This document shows, piece by piece, positions 34,970 to 45,004 of a DNA stretch of 64,000 nt. The stretch is taken from contig NZ_CANNGP010000011.1 of the NCBI RefSeq assembly GCF_947504105.1, positions 1 to 64,000 of the forward strand, written 5' to 3'. The notes beneath the pieces were generated by a model. That model saw nothing but the letters and a program-made list of their open reading frames with translations. It ran no database searches and was not told the DNA's origin. This DNA comes from an uncultured Tateyamaria sp. (GTDB taxonomy: Bacteria; Pseudomonadota; Alphaproteobacteria; Rhodobacterales; Rhodobacteraceae). A program made the position numbers and the translations under genes. Every line of letters starts with the position of its first letter. Position 1 is the stretch's first letter.

Positions 34970-35358
34970 GTCTTCTCCGATGCTGGTGTGTCGCGCCCAC
35001 GCGCGTATTGGGTCATGCCGGGGAAGGCGGGCAGCCAGGGTTCCCGGCGGATGGTCCAAAGTTCGTAGGTTGGTGTGAAACGCCCCGGTTCGTCAATCGC
35101 ACCCAGGTGTATCTCGACCTCGTCCCCGCTGACGGCAAAGATGGATGATCCGCAGGTGGGGCAGGTATGTCGCCCCTCGTGAACCTGCGTTTCGCCCATG
35201 ATTTCAACGGCTTCGTGCGGGAAGATGGCAGCGGCAAAGAACAGCGCGCCGTGGTGTTTGCGGCAATCAAGGCAATGGCAGATGCCCACGCGATCAGGCC
35301 GCCCCTTGGCGACAAGGCGCACGGCGCCGCAGACACACCCGGCTGTCACCTGATCCAC
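34966..35358 (-). CDS. GFA family protein (glutathione-dependent formaldehyde-activating-like)
   Basis: A 130-residue zinc protein of the GFA/CENP-V fold. The cysteine pairs are AGCVCGAVRL, GICHCLDCRKHHG and HTCPTCGSSIF. The GTG at 35358 with AGGAGAAG upstream is preferred to longer in-frame starts. The family was named after glutathione:formaldehyde condensation, but most members have no proven substrate. It is translationally coupled to the LysE exporter. Confidence 0.9.
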   Translation of the reverse strand: MDQVTAGCVCGAVRLVAKGRPDRVGICHCLDCRKHHGALFFAAAIFPHEAVEIMGETQVHEGRHTCPTCGSSIFAVSGDEVEIHLGAIDEPGRFTPTYELWTIRREPWLPAFPGMTQYARGRDTPASEKT

Positions 35359-35559
35359 CCGACTTCTCCTATCCGATCGTTGCCGCAGTATGCCCATCGC
35401 AGTAACTGCGTCCACAATCGAAAACATGAGACAGCAGAGCGCCCCACCCGTGAAGGCCGATGTTCGCTGGTTCAAGCGCTTTGCCGGTTGGTCCGGTGCA
35501 ACCCCGCAAGGCAGGCCCTATGGTCGTGGCGTGCACAATGTGAATGGGAGCCTCAACCG

Positions 35560-36054
35560 TTGTTTTCATACCGCCTGCTTGGGATCGAAGACGCACAGGC
35601 ATGGCTTGTCCTGCGTCAGGAAGGTGCAACCATTGCGCCAAGTGGATTTCTGGTGACGGAAGCGGAAAGCAGGGCAATGACTGTCGAAATGGCAAGCAAT
35701 GTACTCGCATATGGCGGACTGCGCGGCGTGTTCGATGACGATGCTCTGGTCGGCTTTTGCGGGTATCGCCCGCAACGCACGGAGCGCACGCGGCACCGGG
35801 CCGAGCTTGGGCCGTTCTATGTGACCCCGGATTTCCAAGGGACCGGTGCGGCGCAGGCCATGATGCGTGGCGTTCTGGATGAAGCGCGCGTGGGAGGTGT
35901 GGTTCAGATCGAACTGAGCGTTGCACCCGAGAACACTCGCGCGATCGCGTTCTATGAACGGCAGGGATATGAGCAGTTTGGCGTTTTACCGGATGCGATC
36001 AGGGAGAATGGGACGTCTGAGGACGCGCTGTTGTACCGCCTGCAACTGGCGTGA
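35560..36054 (+). CDS. GNAT family N-acetyltransferase
   Basis: A GNAT protein of about 164 residues: ELGPFYVTPDFQGTGAAQAMMRG contains the acetyl-CoA loop and IELSVAPENTRAIAFYERQGYEQFG the C-terminal signature. The upstream part of the frame has no family similarity, so the TTG at 35560 with GGGAG nine bases before it is the best start; no in-frame ATG fits. The 200-bp region between the GFA gene and this one contains no recognisable gene. Confidence 0.82.
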   Translation: MFSYRLLGIEDAQAWLVLRQEGATIAPSGFLVTEAESRAMTVEMASNVLAYGGLRGVFDDDALVGFCGYRPQRTERTRHRAELGPFYVTPDFQGTGAAQAMMRGVLDEARVGGVVQIELSVAPENTRAIAFYERQGYEQFGVLPDAIRENGTSEDALLYRLQLA

Positions 36055-36084
36055 TTACACTCCAAACGGACCGCTTCAATGCAA

Positions 36085-36111
36085 AAGGGGCCGCGCAGAA
36101 CGCAGCCCCTT
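36085..36111 (-). terminator. Terminator of the fadB-like gene
   Basis: AAGGGGCCGCG, five bases, CGCAGCCCCTT; the arms pair with one G-U. Read on the minus strand it is followed by TTTTGC, as expected for an intrinsic terminator 24 bp past the fadB-like stop. It may also serve the converging GNAT gene. Confidence 0.7.
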
Positions 36112-36134
36112 GAATGATTGCCTTTGGATGCCGA

Positions 36135-38333
36135 TCAGGCAGCCGCGGCTTCCTTTGGACCGAAGCGGCCATAGAAGCTCTGGTTCTTCTCGGCCATCTC
36201 GCGCAGCAGGGCGGGGCACTTGAACCGCTCGCCATATTTGGCTTCGAGCTGGTCGCAGCGTTCGGCGGCGTAGGGTGCACCGATGATGTCGAGCCAGGAC
36301 AGAGGCCCACCGGACCACGGGGCAAAGCCCCAGCCGAGGATTGCGCCCACGTCACCCTCGCGGATGTCCATCAGCACGCCTTCTTCCAATGCGCGGACGG
36401 CCTCAAGCACTTGGGAGAACAGCAGGCGGTGTTGCACCTCACCCAGTTCGGGCTGCTCGTCGAGCAGCGGATACTTGTCGTGCACGCCGCGCCAGATGCC
36501 CTGACGTTTGCCCTTCTCATCGTAGTCATAGAAGCCTGCGTTCGCCTTGCGGCCCATGCGGCCCAGCTCTTCCAACCAGAAGATCAGGTCGTCGGACGGG
36601 CTGTCGGGATAGTCGGCGCCCATGGCGGCCTTGGTCGCGCGAGCAATTTTCGCGCCCAGATCAATGGCCGTTTCGTCCGTCAATTGCAGCGGACCCAGCG
36701 GCATGCCGACCATCTTGGCGGCGTTTTCGATCAGTGCAGGTTCGACCCCTTCGGTGACCATCCGCGTCCCTTCGTTGATGTATGGGATGATGCAGCGGTT
36801 GGCATAGAAGAAGCGCGCGTCGTTGACCACGATGGGCGTCTTGCGGATCTGGCGCACATAGTCGAGCGCCTTGGCCACGGCCCGGTCGCCGGTGTTGGCG
36901 CCTTTGATGATCTCGACCAGCAGCATCTTTTCGACGGGCGAGAAGAAGTGGATGCCGATGAACTGGTCCTTGTTCTTCGAGGCTTTCGCAAGTTCGGAGA
37001 TCGGTAGGGTCGAGGTGTTGGAGGCAAAGATGCAGTCGTCGGGGATGATCGCCTCGACCTTTTGGGTGATCTCTGCCTTGACCTTGGGGTCTTCGAAGAC
37101 TGCTTCGATGATCAGGTCGCAGCCTTTGAGTTGGTCAAGATCAGGCGTCGCGGTGATGCGGGACAGGAGCGCGTCGCCCTTTTCCTGCGTGGTCTTGCCG
37201 CGTTTGATGCCGCCTTCGACGTACTTCTCGGAGTAGTTTTTGCCCCGATCCGCGCTTTCCTGATCGCGGTCGATCAGCACGACCTCCATGCCCGCCTGAG
37301 CGGAGACAAGGGCAATGCCCGCGCCCATCAGGCCCGCGCCCAGCACGCCGAGCTTCTTGACCCGTTGGTCTTCGATGCCTTGGGGCCGCACAGCGCCTTT
37401 TTCCAGCGCTTCCTTGTTGAGGAAGAGCGAGCGGATCATGGCCCCGGAGGAAGGGTTCAGAAGCACGTTGGTGAACCAGCGCGCTTCGATCTTTAGCGCG
37501 GTATCGAATGGCACAAGCGCGCCTTCATAGACAGCGCTCAGCAGCGCCTTGGCAGCGGGATAGACGCCTTGGGTCTTGCCGTTCACCATAGCGGCCGCAC
37601 CCACGAAGGTCATGAAACCCGCGGGATGGTAGGGGGCACCGCCGGGCATTTTGTAGCCCTTCTGGTCCCAGGGTTTCACAAGGTCCGCATCGGTCGCGTT
37701 CAGCACCCATTCGCGGGCGGCGGCAACGGGGTCAGCGACGACCTCATCCACCAGCTTGCCCTTGGCTTTGGCAGGGGAGACCATCTTGCCTTCCAGCAGG
37801 AAGGGCGAGGCGTCCATCGCGCCCAGCTTGCGCGCAAGGCGGGTTGTGCCACCGGCACCGGGGAAGATGCCGACGAGTATTTCCGGCAGGCCAACCTTGG
37901 CCTTGGGGTTGTCGGCGATGAAGGTGCGGAGGGTCGCCAGCGGCAGTTCCAGACCGATGCCAGCGGCGGTGCCGGGCAGGGCGGCGGCAATCGGTTTGCC
38001 GCCCTTGTTGGTCTTGGGATCCATGCCCGCGCGTTCGATCTTGCGCAGCAGACCGTGCATTTTCATCGTGCCTTCGAACAGGCCCTTGGCGGGATTGTCG
38101 CCCGCCTCTTCCTTCATCTTGGCGAGTAGGTTCAGGTCCATGCCGCCGGCAAAGGTGTCCTTGCCGGATGTGATGACGACGCCCTTGACGGCCTCGTCAG
38201 CCAGCACGTCGTCAATCATGTCGTTGAGCAGTTCCAGCCCTTCGAAAGACATGACGTTCATGGTCTTGCCGGGCACGTCCCATGTGATGGTGGCGATGCC
38301 GTCGGCGTCTTTGGTCAGTGTAAAGTCAGCCAT
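36135..38333 (-). CDS. FadB/FadJ-like enoyl-CoA hydratase / 3-hydroxyacyl-CoA dehydrogenase
   Basis: A 732-residue bifunctional beta-oxidation enzyme. Residues 1-190 are the hydratase/crotonase part (IPGAGG-type loop IFPGAGGTTRLARKLG). Residues 320-720 form the dehydrogenase with NAD loop LGVLGAGLMGAGIAL, catalytic His in GIHFFSPVEKM and a duplicated C-terminal helical domain. It hydrates enoyl-CoA and oxidises the 3-hydroxyacyl-CoA to ketoacyl-CoA. It lies 15 bp after the thiolase gene, so both are one operon on the minus strand. The symbol fadB or fadJ is not settled from sequence alone. Confidence 0.96.
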   Translation of the reverse strand: MADFTLTKDADGIATITWDVPGKTMNVMSFEGLELLNDMIDDVLADEAVKGVVITSGKDTFAGGMDLNLLAKMKEEAGDNPAKGLFEGTMKMHGLLRKIERAGMDPKTNKGGKPIAAALPGTAAGIGLELPLATLRTFIADNPKAKVGLPEILVGIFPGAGGTTRLARKLGAMDASPFLLEGKMVSPAKAKGKLVDEVVADPVAAAREWVLNATDADLVKPWDQKGYKMPGGAPYHPAGFMTFVGAAAMVNGKTQGVYPAAKALLSAVYEGALVPFDTALKIEARWFTNVLLNPSSGAMIRSLFLNKEALEKGAVRPQGIEDQRVKKLGVLGAGLMGAGIALVSAQAGMEVVLIDRDQESADRGKNYSEKYVEGGIKRGKTTQEKGDALLSRITATPDLDQLKGCDLIIEAVFEDPKVKAEITQKVEAIIPDDCIFASNTSTLPISELAKASKNKDQFIGIHFFSPVEKMLLVEIIKGANTGDRAVAKALDYVRQIRKTPIVVNDARFFYANRCIIPYINEGTRMVTEGVEPALIENAAKMVGMPLGPLQLTDETAIDLGAKIARATKAAMGADYPDSPSDDLIFWLEELGRMGRKANAGFYDYDEKGKRQGIWRGVHDKYPLLDEQPELGEVQHRLLFSQVLEAVRALEEGVLMDIREGDVGAILGWGFAPWSGGPLSWLDIIGAPYAAERCDQLEAKYGERFKCPALLREMAEKNQSFYGRFGPKEAAAA

Positions 38334-38348
38334 TGTTCTCTTCCCTGC

Positions 38349-39560
<1,212 letters not shown>

Positions 39561-39607
39561 CGTATTCGTCCTTTTGCCGGGGGCGTGTTCTTGGTCTCTA
39601 GGTGGGG

Positions 39608-39623
39608 TAGACCGTATGGTCTA
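39608..39623. promoter_or_regulatory. Candidate TetR-type operator before the thiolase
   Basis: TAGACC, four bases, GGTCTA, in the gap between the GST stop (39657) and the thiolase start. Boxes of this form are known for TetR-family repressors such as NemR and AcuR (recollection, not checked). No TetR gene is adjacent, so the regulator would act in trans. Confidence 0.55.
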
Positions 39624-39656
39624 ATCAAGGGTGACGTTGCGGCGTATTGGGTAAAC

Positions 39657-40289
39657 TTATGCACGGTCTGCGGGTGAGCCGGGCATCAGATCATAGGGGC
39701 CCCTCCAGCCGGGTAGGTCGGAGACATTGCTGAGCCAGCGGTCAATGTTGGGCCAGTCGGCGCGGTCAAAGCCGAAGGGTTCAGGGTAGTAGAGGTAGCC
39801 GCAGCAGCTGAGGTCGGCATTGGTGATACCGTCGCCCACGATCCAATCGCGGCCTGCAAGATGATCGTTCAGTACAGTGTAGGCCGCCTTGAGGCGCCCT
39901 TGGTTGAAAGCAATAACCTCTTGTGGGCGTTTGTCTTCGGGCAGGAAGTTCATCAGGAACCGGGTCATGCCACACATCGAACTGAGTTTGTGGTTGTCCC
40001 ACAGCACCCAGCGCAGCACTTCGTACTTATCGTCGCCGTCGCTGCTGAACTTACCGGTTCTGTCGCTGATGTACTGCTGAATTGCGCCGGATTGGCTGAT
40101 GCAGCGGTCGCCATCTTGCAGCAAAGGCGCTTCGCCCATGGGGTTGAGGGCGCGATACTCGTCGGTGCGGGATGCTCCGCCGAAGAAATCAACGAACACG
40201 GGTTCCCAGTCGAGGCCGGAGAGTTGCAGGGCAAGCGCCGCTTTGTAGGAGTTCCCGCTTTCGCCGAAGCAGTGCAGTTTGAAGGTCAT
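39657..40289 (-). CDS. Glutathione S-transferase family protein
   Basis: A 210-residue GST. The thioredoxin-like domain starts MTFKLHCFGESGNSYKAALA and contains the cis-proline and SQSGAIQQY glutathione contact; the C-terminal helical domain holds GDGITNADLSCCGYLYY, the N-capping box. It could detoxify reactive intermediates of acyl-CoA oxidation. GGAAAGG precedes the ATG. It lies between the acyl-CoA dehydrogenase and thiolase genes on the same strand, but 308 bp after the former, so it may have its own promoter. Confidence 0.93.
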   Translation of the reverse strand: MTFKLHCFGESGNSYKAALALQLSGLDWEPVFVDFFGGASRTDEYRALNPMGEAPLLQDGDRCISQSGAIQQYISDRTGKFSSDGDDKYEVLRWVLWDNHKLSSMCGMTRFLMNFLPEDKRPQEVIAFNQGRLKAAYTVLNDHLAGRDWIVGDGITNADLSCCGYLYYPEPFGFDRADWPNIDRWLSNVSDLPGWRGPYDLMPGSPADRA

Positions 40290-40362
40290 GGGCGCAGGCC
40301 TTTCCGGTCGTGAGGTTTTGGAGGGCAGGACCGGTGGGTTTCACACCCCCCGGACCCCCCGT

Positions 40363-40385
40363 GGAGTTTACTTAGCAAGATGAAG
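40363..40385 (+). repeat. GGAGTTT/GCAAGATGAA intergenic repeat, copy 1
   Basis: GGAGTTT, five variable bases, GCAAGATGAAG. It matches an inverted copy at 40533-40555 at 19 of 23 positions and a third copy at 47785-47808. A C-run (CCCCCCGGACCCCCC) precedes this copy. Confidence 0.6.
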
Positions 40386-40532
40386 TTGGATCTGTTCACC
40401 ATGCATTAAGGTTAACGCGCCTATTGAAAGGATGCGTGGCAGGCTGGAGATCTGAGCCATGTGCAAGGTGAAGCCCCAACGTCCCGTCCTTTGAGGCCGG
40501 ATGGTGGGGTGGATCTTGCATTCTGATCCGTT

Positions 40533-40555
40533 CTTCATCTTGCCAGAAAAACTCC
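40533..40555 (-). repeat. GGAGTTT/GCAAGATGAA intergenic repeat, copy 2
   Basis: Minus-strand copy of the repeat at 40363 (CTTCATCTTGC on the plus strand, then GAAAAACTCC). Facing the first copy, it could form a long stem in RNA. Confidence 0.6.
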
Positions 40556-40597
40556 CCCCGGAGGGCCGATCCATCACATGAGCGACCGTTTGGCGCA

Positions 40598-41755
40598 TCA
40601 GAACGCCCTCGCAATTAGCTCTTTCATGATTTCGTTGGTGCCGCCGTAGATCCGCTGCACCCGTGCGTCTGTCCACATGCCGCCGATGTCGTAGTCCTGC
40701 GTAAACCCGTACCCGCCATGCAGTTGAAGGCATTCGTCCAGCACCCAGGCTTGCGTATCGGTCGTCCAGTATTTGCACATGGCGGCTTTATCTACGGTCA
40801 ACTCGCCGCGGATGTGTTCAGCCATGCAGTCGTCAAAGAACGACCGGCTCACCATTGTTTTGGTCTTGGCCTCTGCCAGTTTGAAGCGGGTGTTCTGGAA
40901 TTGCAGGAGGTTGCCGCCGAAGGCTTCGCGTTCCTTGCAGTATGCAAGCGTACGTTCTACGGCACCTTCCATGGCGCCCACGGCGGCGCAGGCGATGACC
41001 ATGCGCTCTTGCGGCAGTTGCTGCATGAGCTGGTAGAAGCCCTGACCTTCCGCCCCGCTCAGGATGTTCTCAGGTGCGATTTCGACATTGTCGAAGAACA
41101 GCTCGGACGTGTCCGAGGCATGCATCCCGATCTTGTCCAGATTGCGGCCGCGCGAGAACCCTTCGGCCCCATCCGTTTCGACCACAACCAGCGATACGCC
41201 TTTCGATCCCAGCGAAGGGTCTGTCTTGGCGGCGACGATGATCAGGTTGGCGTGTTGGCCGTTGGTGATGAAGGTCTTGGAGCCTGTCAGTTTGTAGGCG
41301 TTGCCATCTTTGACGGCGCGGGTCTTGATCGCCTGCACGTCAGAGCCGGTGGACGGTTCGGTCATCGCCAAAGCACCCACCAACTCGCCGGTGACCAGCT
41401 TGGGCAGCCAGCGCTGCTTTTGATCGTCGGTCCCATAGGCCAGCACATAATGTGCAACGATGCCCGAGTGGATGCCGTGACCCCATGCAGCCAGATTGGC
41501 CCGCGAAGCTTCGATAAGGATCGCGGCTTCGTGGCCGAAGTCGCCGCCTGCGCCGCCATATTCTTCGGGGATTGAAGGACAGAGAAGGCCCAATTCGCCC
41601 GCTTGGGCCCAGGTCGAGCGGTCCATCTCGCCTTGCTTGCGCCAGCGTTCGAAATGCGGCGCCCATTCATTGGTGATGAATTGCTCCGTCATGTCGGCGA
41701 TCATCTGATGTTCTTCGGTCATCCAGCTGGATGATGCGGCAGCGATGTCTTTCAT
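40598..41755 (-). CDS. Acyl-CoA dehydrogenase, long-chain-like
   Basis: A 385-residue flavoenzyme. The flavin motif is [15 protein letters not shown], and [17 protein letters not shown] is the second typical segment. At the classical Glu position the sequence is [18 protein letters not shown], with Gly instead of Glu, as in long-chain acyl-CoA dehydrogenase, where the base lies elsewhere; [11 protein letters not shown] supplies a candidate Glu. GGGGAGGAG precedes the ATG. It is 21 bp after the 70-residue gene and belongs to the minus-strand acyl-CoA oxidation series. Confidence 0.95.
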   Translation of the reverse strand: MKDIAAASSSWMTEEHQMIADMTEQFITNEWAPHFERWRKQGEMDRSTWAQAGELGLLCPSIPEEYGGAGGDFGHEAAILIEASRANLAAWGHGIHSGIVAHYVLAYGTDDQKQRWLPKLVTGELVGALAMTEPSTGSDVQAIKTRAVKDGNAYKLTGSKTFITNGQHANLIIVAAKTDPSLGSKGVSLVVVETDGAEGFSRGRNLDKIGMHASDTSELFFDNVEIAPENILSGAEGQGFYQLMQQLPQERMVIACAAVGAMEGAVERTLAYCKEREAFGGNLLQFQNTRFKLAEAKTKTMVSRSFFDDCMAEHIRGELTVDKAAMCKYWTTDTQAWVLDECLQLHGGYGFTQDYDIGGMWTDARVQRIYGGTNEIMKELIARAF

Positions 41756-41776
41756 GTGTCTCCTCCCCAGGAGATG

Positions 41777-41989
41777 TTAGCGTTTGCGCGCCTCCAACTC
41801 GGAATTGAACAGCCGCAACCGGGCCGTCAGATTTTCCTCGTTCATCACGCTATCGAAGTTCTCGAACAGGAACGACAGGGCCTCGCCCTCGTCCAGACTC
41901 GCTTCGGCGGCAAACCGCTTGAGGCGGCGATACCCGTCCTCTGTCATGGCGACGGGAAAGCGGCGGGTGAGGCGGAAGCGTTTGGGCAT
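41777..41989 (-). CDS. Small conserved protein, 70 residues
   Basis: I do not recognise a named family. The protein is basic at the N-terminus (MPKRFRLTRRFPVAM), then helical (DGYRRLKRFAAEASLDEGEALSFLFENF) and ends LFNSELEARKR. The pattern strand then two helices recalls ribbon-helix-helix regulators. AGGA lies eight bases before the ATG. It is sandwiched between two acyl-CoA dehydrogenase genes with short gaps, so co-expression is likely. It could be a small regulator of the cluster, but this is unproven. Confidence 0.8.
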   Translation of the reverse strand: MPKRFRLTRRFPVAMTEDGYRRLKRFAAEASLDEGEALSFLFENFDSVMNEENLTARLRLFNSELEARKR

Positions 41990-42040
41990 AAGCCGTCCTG
42001 AAAAATGAGTGGGACGGGCAAATTGCCCGCCCCACTGACT

Positions 42041-43822
42041 TTAGAAGTTTGCCGCTTCCAGTGCCATCACAGTGTCGGCACCGGTCTGGATGCGCGTCAG
42101 GTGCAGCACGGTGGCAGGCAGTTGGCGCGCCATGTAGTAGCGGCCCGTCGCCAGCTTGGTCTCGTGGAACTCGGGATCCGACGTGCCATTGGCCAAGGCT
42201 TCAAGTGAGGCTTTGCCCATCCGCGCCCACATAAGGCCCAGGCAGACATGTCCGAACATGTGCATGAAGTCGTAGGACCCAGACAGCGCGTTGTTCGGGT
42301 TCGTCATGCCGTTCTGCATGAAGTACATGCCCGCGGCTTGCAGGTCCTTGGAGGCGGCCTTGAGCGGCTCCAGGAACTCAGCGTCATAGGCCTCGTCCTG
42401 CCCCGCGTTGTCCTTGATGAAGGACTTCACCAGATCAAAGAACGCCATCACGTGCTTGCCACCGTCCTGCGCCAGCTTGCGGCCCACGAGGTCCAGCGCC
42501 TGCACGCCATTGGCCCCTTCGTAGATCATCGCGATGCGGGCGTCGCGGGTGTATTGCGACATGCCCCATTCCTCGATGTAGCCGTGACCGCCATAGACCT
42601 GCTGGGCTTTGATGGTGTTGTCATAGCCCACGTCGGTGAGGAAGCCTTTGATGATCGGCGTCAGCAGCGACACGATGCCGTCGGCGTCCTTGTCACCCGC
42701 CCGGTGGGCGGCGTCGATCATTGTGGCGCCCCACAGGATGAAGGCACGCGCACCTTCTGCGAACGACTTCTGTTCCATCAGTGAGCGGCGGATATCGGGG
42801 TGCACGATCAGCGGATCGGCGGGCTTTTCAGGGGCCTTGGCACCGGTCACGTCGCGCCCTTGCAGACGGTCGTTGGCGTACTCAACGGCGTTTTGGTAAG
42901 CAACTTCGGCTTGGGACAGGCCTTGCATGCCTACACCCAGACGCGCTTCGTTCATCATGGTGAACATGGCGCGCATGCCCTTGTGCTCTTCCCCGATCAG
43001 GTAGCCTACGGCCCCGTCATAGTTCATCACGCAGGTGGAGTTGCCGTGAATGCCCATCTTCTCTTCGATGTTGCCGACGGCCACACCGTTGCGCGCCCCG
43101 AGTGAGCCGTCTTCGTTCACCAGAAACTTCGGTACGATGAAGAGCGACACACCCTTGATCCCCTCGGGACCGCCGACGATCTTCGCCAGCACCAGGTGGA
43201 TGATGTTGTCCGCCATGTCGTGTTCACCGGCTGAGATAAAGATCTTCTGGCCGGAGATTTTGTAGCTGCCGTCGTCCTGAGGCTCTGCCTTGGTGCGCAT
43301 CAGGCCCAGATCGGTACCGCAATGCGGTTCGGTCAGGTTCATGGTGCCGGTCCATTCGCAGGACACCATCTTGGGCAGATAGGTTTCCTTTTGGGCTTGG
43401 CTGCCGTGCGCCAGAATGGCCGAAGCCGCGCCGTGCGTCAGACCCTGGTACATGGTGAAGGCCATGTTGGCGGACGAAAACATCTCGCCCACCGCCGTGC
43501 CGATGACGTAGGGCATGTTCTGGCCGCCGAATTCCTCGGGCATGTCCAGTCCGGGCCAGCCGCCTTCTTTCACCTGCTCGAACGCGTCCTTGAAGCCTGT
43601 GGGAGTGTAGACCACACCGTTTTCCAACCGGCAGCCTTCCTTGTCACCCACGACGTTCAGAGGTGCCAGAACTTCGGAGGTCAGCTTGCCTGCTTCGTCC
43701 AGAATGGCCGAGGTGAAATCCGCTTCCAACTCGTCATAGCCGGGGATGTCGCTGCCGGTGACGTTGAGCACGTCGTGCAGGATGAATTGCATGTCCTTGG
43801 TGGGGGGCGTGTAGCTGGGCAT
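42041..43822 (-). CDS. Acyl-CoA dehydrogenase, C-terminal-extended (DmdC-like)
   Basis: A 593-residue acyl-CoA dehydrogenase with the additional C-terminal domain found in 3-methylmercaptopropionyl-CoA dehydrogenase (DmdC) and relatives. Seen are [37 protein letters not shown] for the flavin, [21 protein letters not shown] and the catalytic Glu in [19 protein letters not shown]. Rhodobacterales carry several paralogs, and only some act on the DMSP derivative, so the symbol is left empty. It lies directly downstream of a MerR gene, which probably controls the series. Confidence 0.94.
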   Translation of the reverse strand: MPSYTPPTKDMQFILHDVLNVTGSDIPGYDELEADFTSAILDEAGKLTSEVLAPLNVVGDKEGCRLENGVVYTPTGFKDAFEQVKEGGWPGLDMPEEFGGQNMPYVIGTAVGEMFSSANMAFTMYQGLTHGAASAILAHGSQAQKETYLPKMVSCEWTGTMNLTEPHCGTDLGLMRTKAEPQDDGSYKISGQKIFISAGEHDMADNIIHLVLAKIVGGPEGIKGVSLFIVPKFLVNEDGSLGARNGVAVGNIEEKMGIHGNSTCVMNYDGAVGYLIGEEHKGMRAMFTMMNEARLGVGMQGLSQAEVAYQNAVEYANDRLQGRDVTGAKAPEKPADPLIVHPDIRRSLMEQKSFAEGARAFILWGATMIDAAHRAGDKDADGIVSLLTPIIKGFLTDVGYDNTIKAQQVYGGHGYIEEWGMSQYTRDARIAMIYEGANGVQALDLVGRKLAQDGGKHVMAFFDLVKSFIKDNAGQDEAYDAEFLEPLKAASKDLQAAGMYFMQNGMTNPNNALSGSYDFMHMFGHVCLGLMWARMGKASLEALANGTSDPEFHETKLATGRYYMARQLPATVLHLTRIQTGADTVMALEAANF

Positions 43823-43880
43823 AGGTTTCTCTCCCTTACTGCGTCGCGATCGCGGGGACCGCGCTATTCAATGTTGCCGC

Positions 43881-44282
43881 TTACTCAGCGGCCTTCTTCG
43901 TGGTGTTCATCGAGGCGATTATTTTTTCGCCCCATTTCAACTGGTTCTTGAGGTCGTCGATCGCCTCGGTCAGCTCGTCGCGCTGCCGTTCCATATCAGA
44001 CAACCGGTCCCGCGCTATTTCATATGTGCGCGCAAATTGGGTCTGCTGCTGGTCGCCCATGTCGTAAAGGTCCAGAAGCTGACGTATCTCCTCAAGGCTG
44101 AATCCAAAGCGTTTGCCGCGCAGGATCAGTTTCAACCGGGCGCGGTCGCGTTTGGTAAAGAGGCGTTTCTGACCCTCGCGGATCGGGAACAGCAATTCCT
44201 TCGCTTCGTAAAAGCGCAGTGTTCGCGGTGTCACGCCATAAACGTCACACATCTCGCGAATGGTCATCGATTTGTCACTCAT
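43881..44282 (-). CDS. MerR family transcriptional regulator (LiuR-like)
   Basis: A 133-residue MerR protein: MTIREMCDVYGVTPRTLRFYE is the winged helix, LILRGKRFGFSLEEIRQLLDLYD follows, and a C-terminal coiled coil (RLSDMERQRDELTEAIDDLKNQ) dimerises it. No metal-binding cysteines are present, as in regulators of branched-chain and fatty acyl-CoA breakdown such as LiuR. The ATG at 44282 is used; a Met at 44267 is possible. It is the first gene of the minus-strand acyl-CoA series and is divergent from the stress protein gene, with a long inverted repeat between them. Confidence 0.92.
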   Translation of the reverse strand: MSDKSMTIREMCDVYGVTPRTLRFYEAKELLFPIREGQKRLFTKRDRARLKLILRGKRFGFSLEEIRQLLDLYDMGDQQQTQFARTYEIARDRLSDMERQRDELTEAIDDLKNQLKWGEKIIASMNTTKKAAE

Positions 44283-44349
44283 CTGATCGCTCGCATATCC
44301 TGTTACGCCCACCACATGGTGGAGACGCAGATTCGATGCAACCGGCAGG

Positions 44350-44364
44350 TGACGTTGACGTAAG
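44350..44364. promoter_or_regulatory. ACGT-type dyad, candidate MerR/LiuR box
   Basis: TGACGTTGACGTAAG upstream of the MerR gene. Sites with two ACGT cores two bases apart have been described for LiuR-type MerR regulators (recollection). It lies 68 bp before the MerR start and would fit autoregulation. Confidence 0.4.
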
Positions 44365-44386
44365 TTGTACGTTGCGTCACGAAGTG

Positions 44387-44415
44387 AGTTGACGTGCTTG
44401 TGGGGCACGTCAACT
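44387..44415. promoter_or_regulatory. Long inverted repeat between MerR and UspA genes
   Basis: AGTTGACGTGC, seven bases, GCACGTCAACT, with perfect 11-bp arms. It sits in the divergent promoter region, 95 bp before the stress protein start and about 105 bp before the MerR start. It may be an operator or a transcript hairpin. Confidence 0.5.
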
Positions 44416-44509
44416 GCGATTGCGTCGGAATTTCGCGTCTTGATGCATATCAAGGTGACACGTTCACCCTGCCGCTAGGCTGCCCGTGCAGTCAAAGGGA
44501 GTGCATGAC

Positions 44510-44956
44510 ATGTTCAAGAGAATTGTAGTGGGCGTCGACGGCTCGAGCACATCGGACAATGCGGTGCGCATTGCTTGCGACCTGGCGGGTAAGTACGACA
44601 GTGCGCTTTATCTGGTGCACACCCCGCAACCGCAGACGGTTGCTTTTGCCATGGGAGCCGTTGCCGGCTATCACGCCGTCACCACGATGCCGAGCCAGGA
44701 CGAAGTGGTGGAGGCGGCAAACAAGATCGTGGAAAGCGCAGAGGCCGTTGCCAAGGAATGCGGTCGGGAGATCGCAGAGGCGCGCACGGATCAGGGCGAC
44801 CCTGCCCAGAAGATCACGGCGTGCGCGCAGGATGTTGGCGCGGACCTGATTGTAACGGGACGACGTGGTTTGGGTAGTATTGGTTCCCTGGTCCAGGGCA
44901 GCACGAGCCAGCAGGTCAATCACCTGGCAAAATGCGCTACTTTGTCTGTGATCTAA
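44510..44956 (+). CDS. Universal stress protein (UspA family)
   Basis: A 148-residue UspA-fold protein. It starts FKRIVVGVDGSSTSDNAV, and the ATP-binding motif G2xG9xG(S/T) is seen in TGRRGLGSIGSLVQGST near residue 125. Such proteins bind ATP and act in stress resistance, and can dimerise. AAAGGGAG precedes the ATG. It is divergent from the first MerR gene; a hairpin at 44980 probably ends its transcript before the second MerR gene. Confidence 0.94.
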   Translation: MFKRIVVGVDGSSTSDNAVRIACDLAGKYDSALYLVHTPQPQTVAFAMGAVAGYHAVTTMPSQDEVVEAANKIVESAEAVAKECGREIAEARTDQGDPAQKITACAQDVGADLIVTGRRGLGSIGSLVQGSTSQQVNHLAKCATLSVI

Positions 44957-44979
44957 GACATTGCAGTGAATTGCTTGGG

Positions 44980-44998
44980 AGCGACGGTATGCGTCGCT
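44980..44998. terminator. Hairpin between uspA-like and second MerR gene
   Basis: AGCGACG, five bases, CGTCGCT, 24 bp past the stress-protein stop and 7 bp before the converging MerR stop. There is no clear T-run, so its strength as terminator is uncertain. Confidence 0.45.
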
Positions 44999-45004
44999 GC
45001 CTGT

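Larger units (their letters stand above)
40290..40597. other. Non-coding gap between GST and acyl-CoA dehydrogenase
   Basis: No gene is supported here. The gap contains two inverted copies of a 23-bp intergenic repeat (40363-40385 and 40533-40555) about 150 bp apart. Between them lies a CATTAAGGTTAACG stretch at about 40404-40417, which resembles TTAA-rich CtrA-type sites of alphaproteobacteria. The repeat pair could fold back on itself as a large hairpin. Confidence 0.6.

Noticed and set aside
35167-35559. Longer GNAT protein starting at 35167
   Set aside because: The added 131 residues overlap the GFA gene on the other strand and lack GNAT features; the TTG with a ribosome-binding site at 35560 is better.
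40368-40778. Minus-strand open frame over the GST/acyl-CoA dehydrogenase gap
   Set aside because: Half of it overlaps the acyl-CoA dehydrogenase in another frame and the composition is Arg-rich, as expected for a shadow.
42041-43822. Firm DmdC assignment and a DMSP demethylation cluster
   Set aside because: Similar long acyl-CoA dehydrogenases have several roles in Rhodobacterales, and neither dmdA nor dmdD was recognised in the window.
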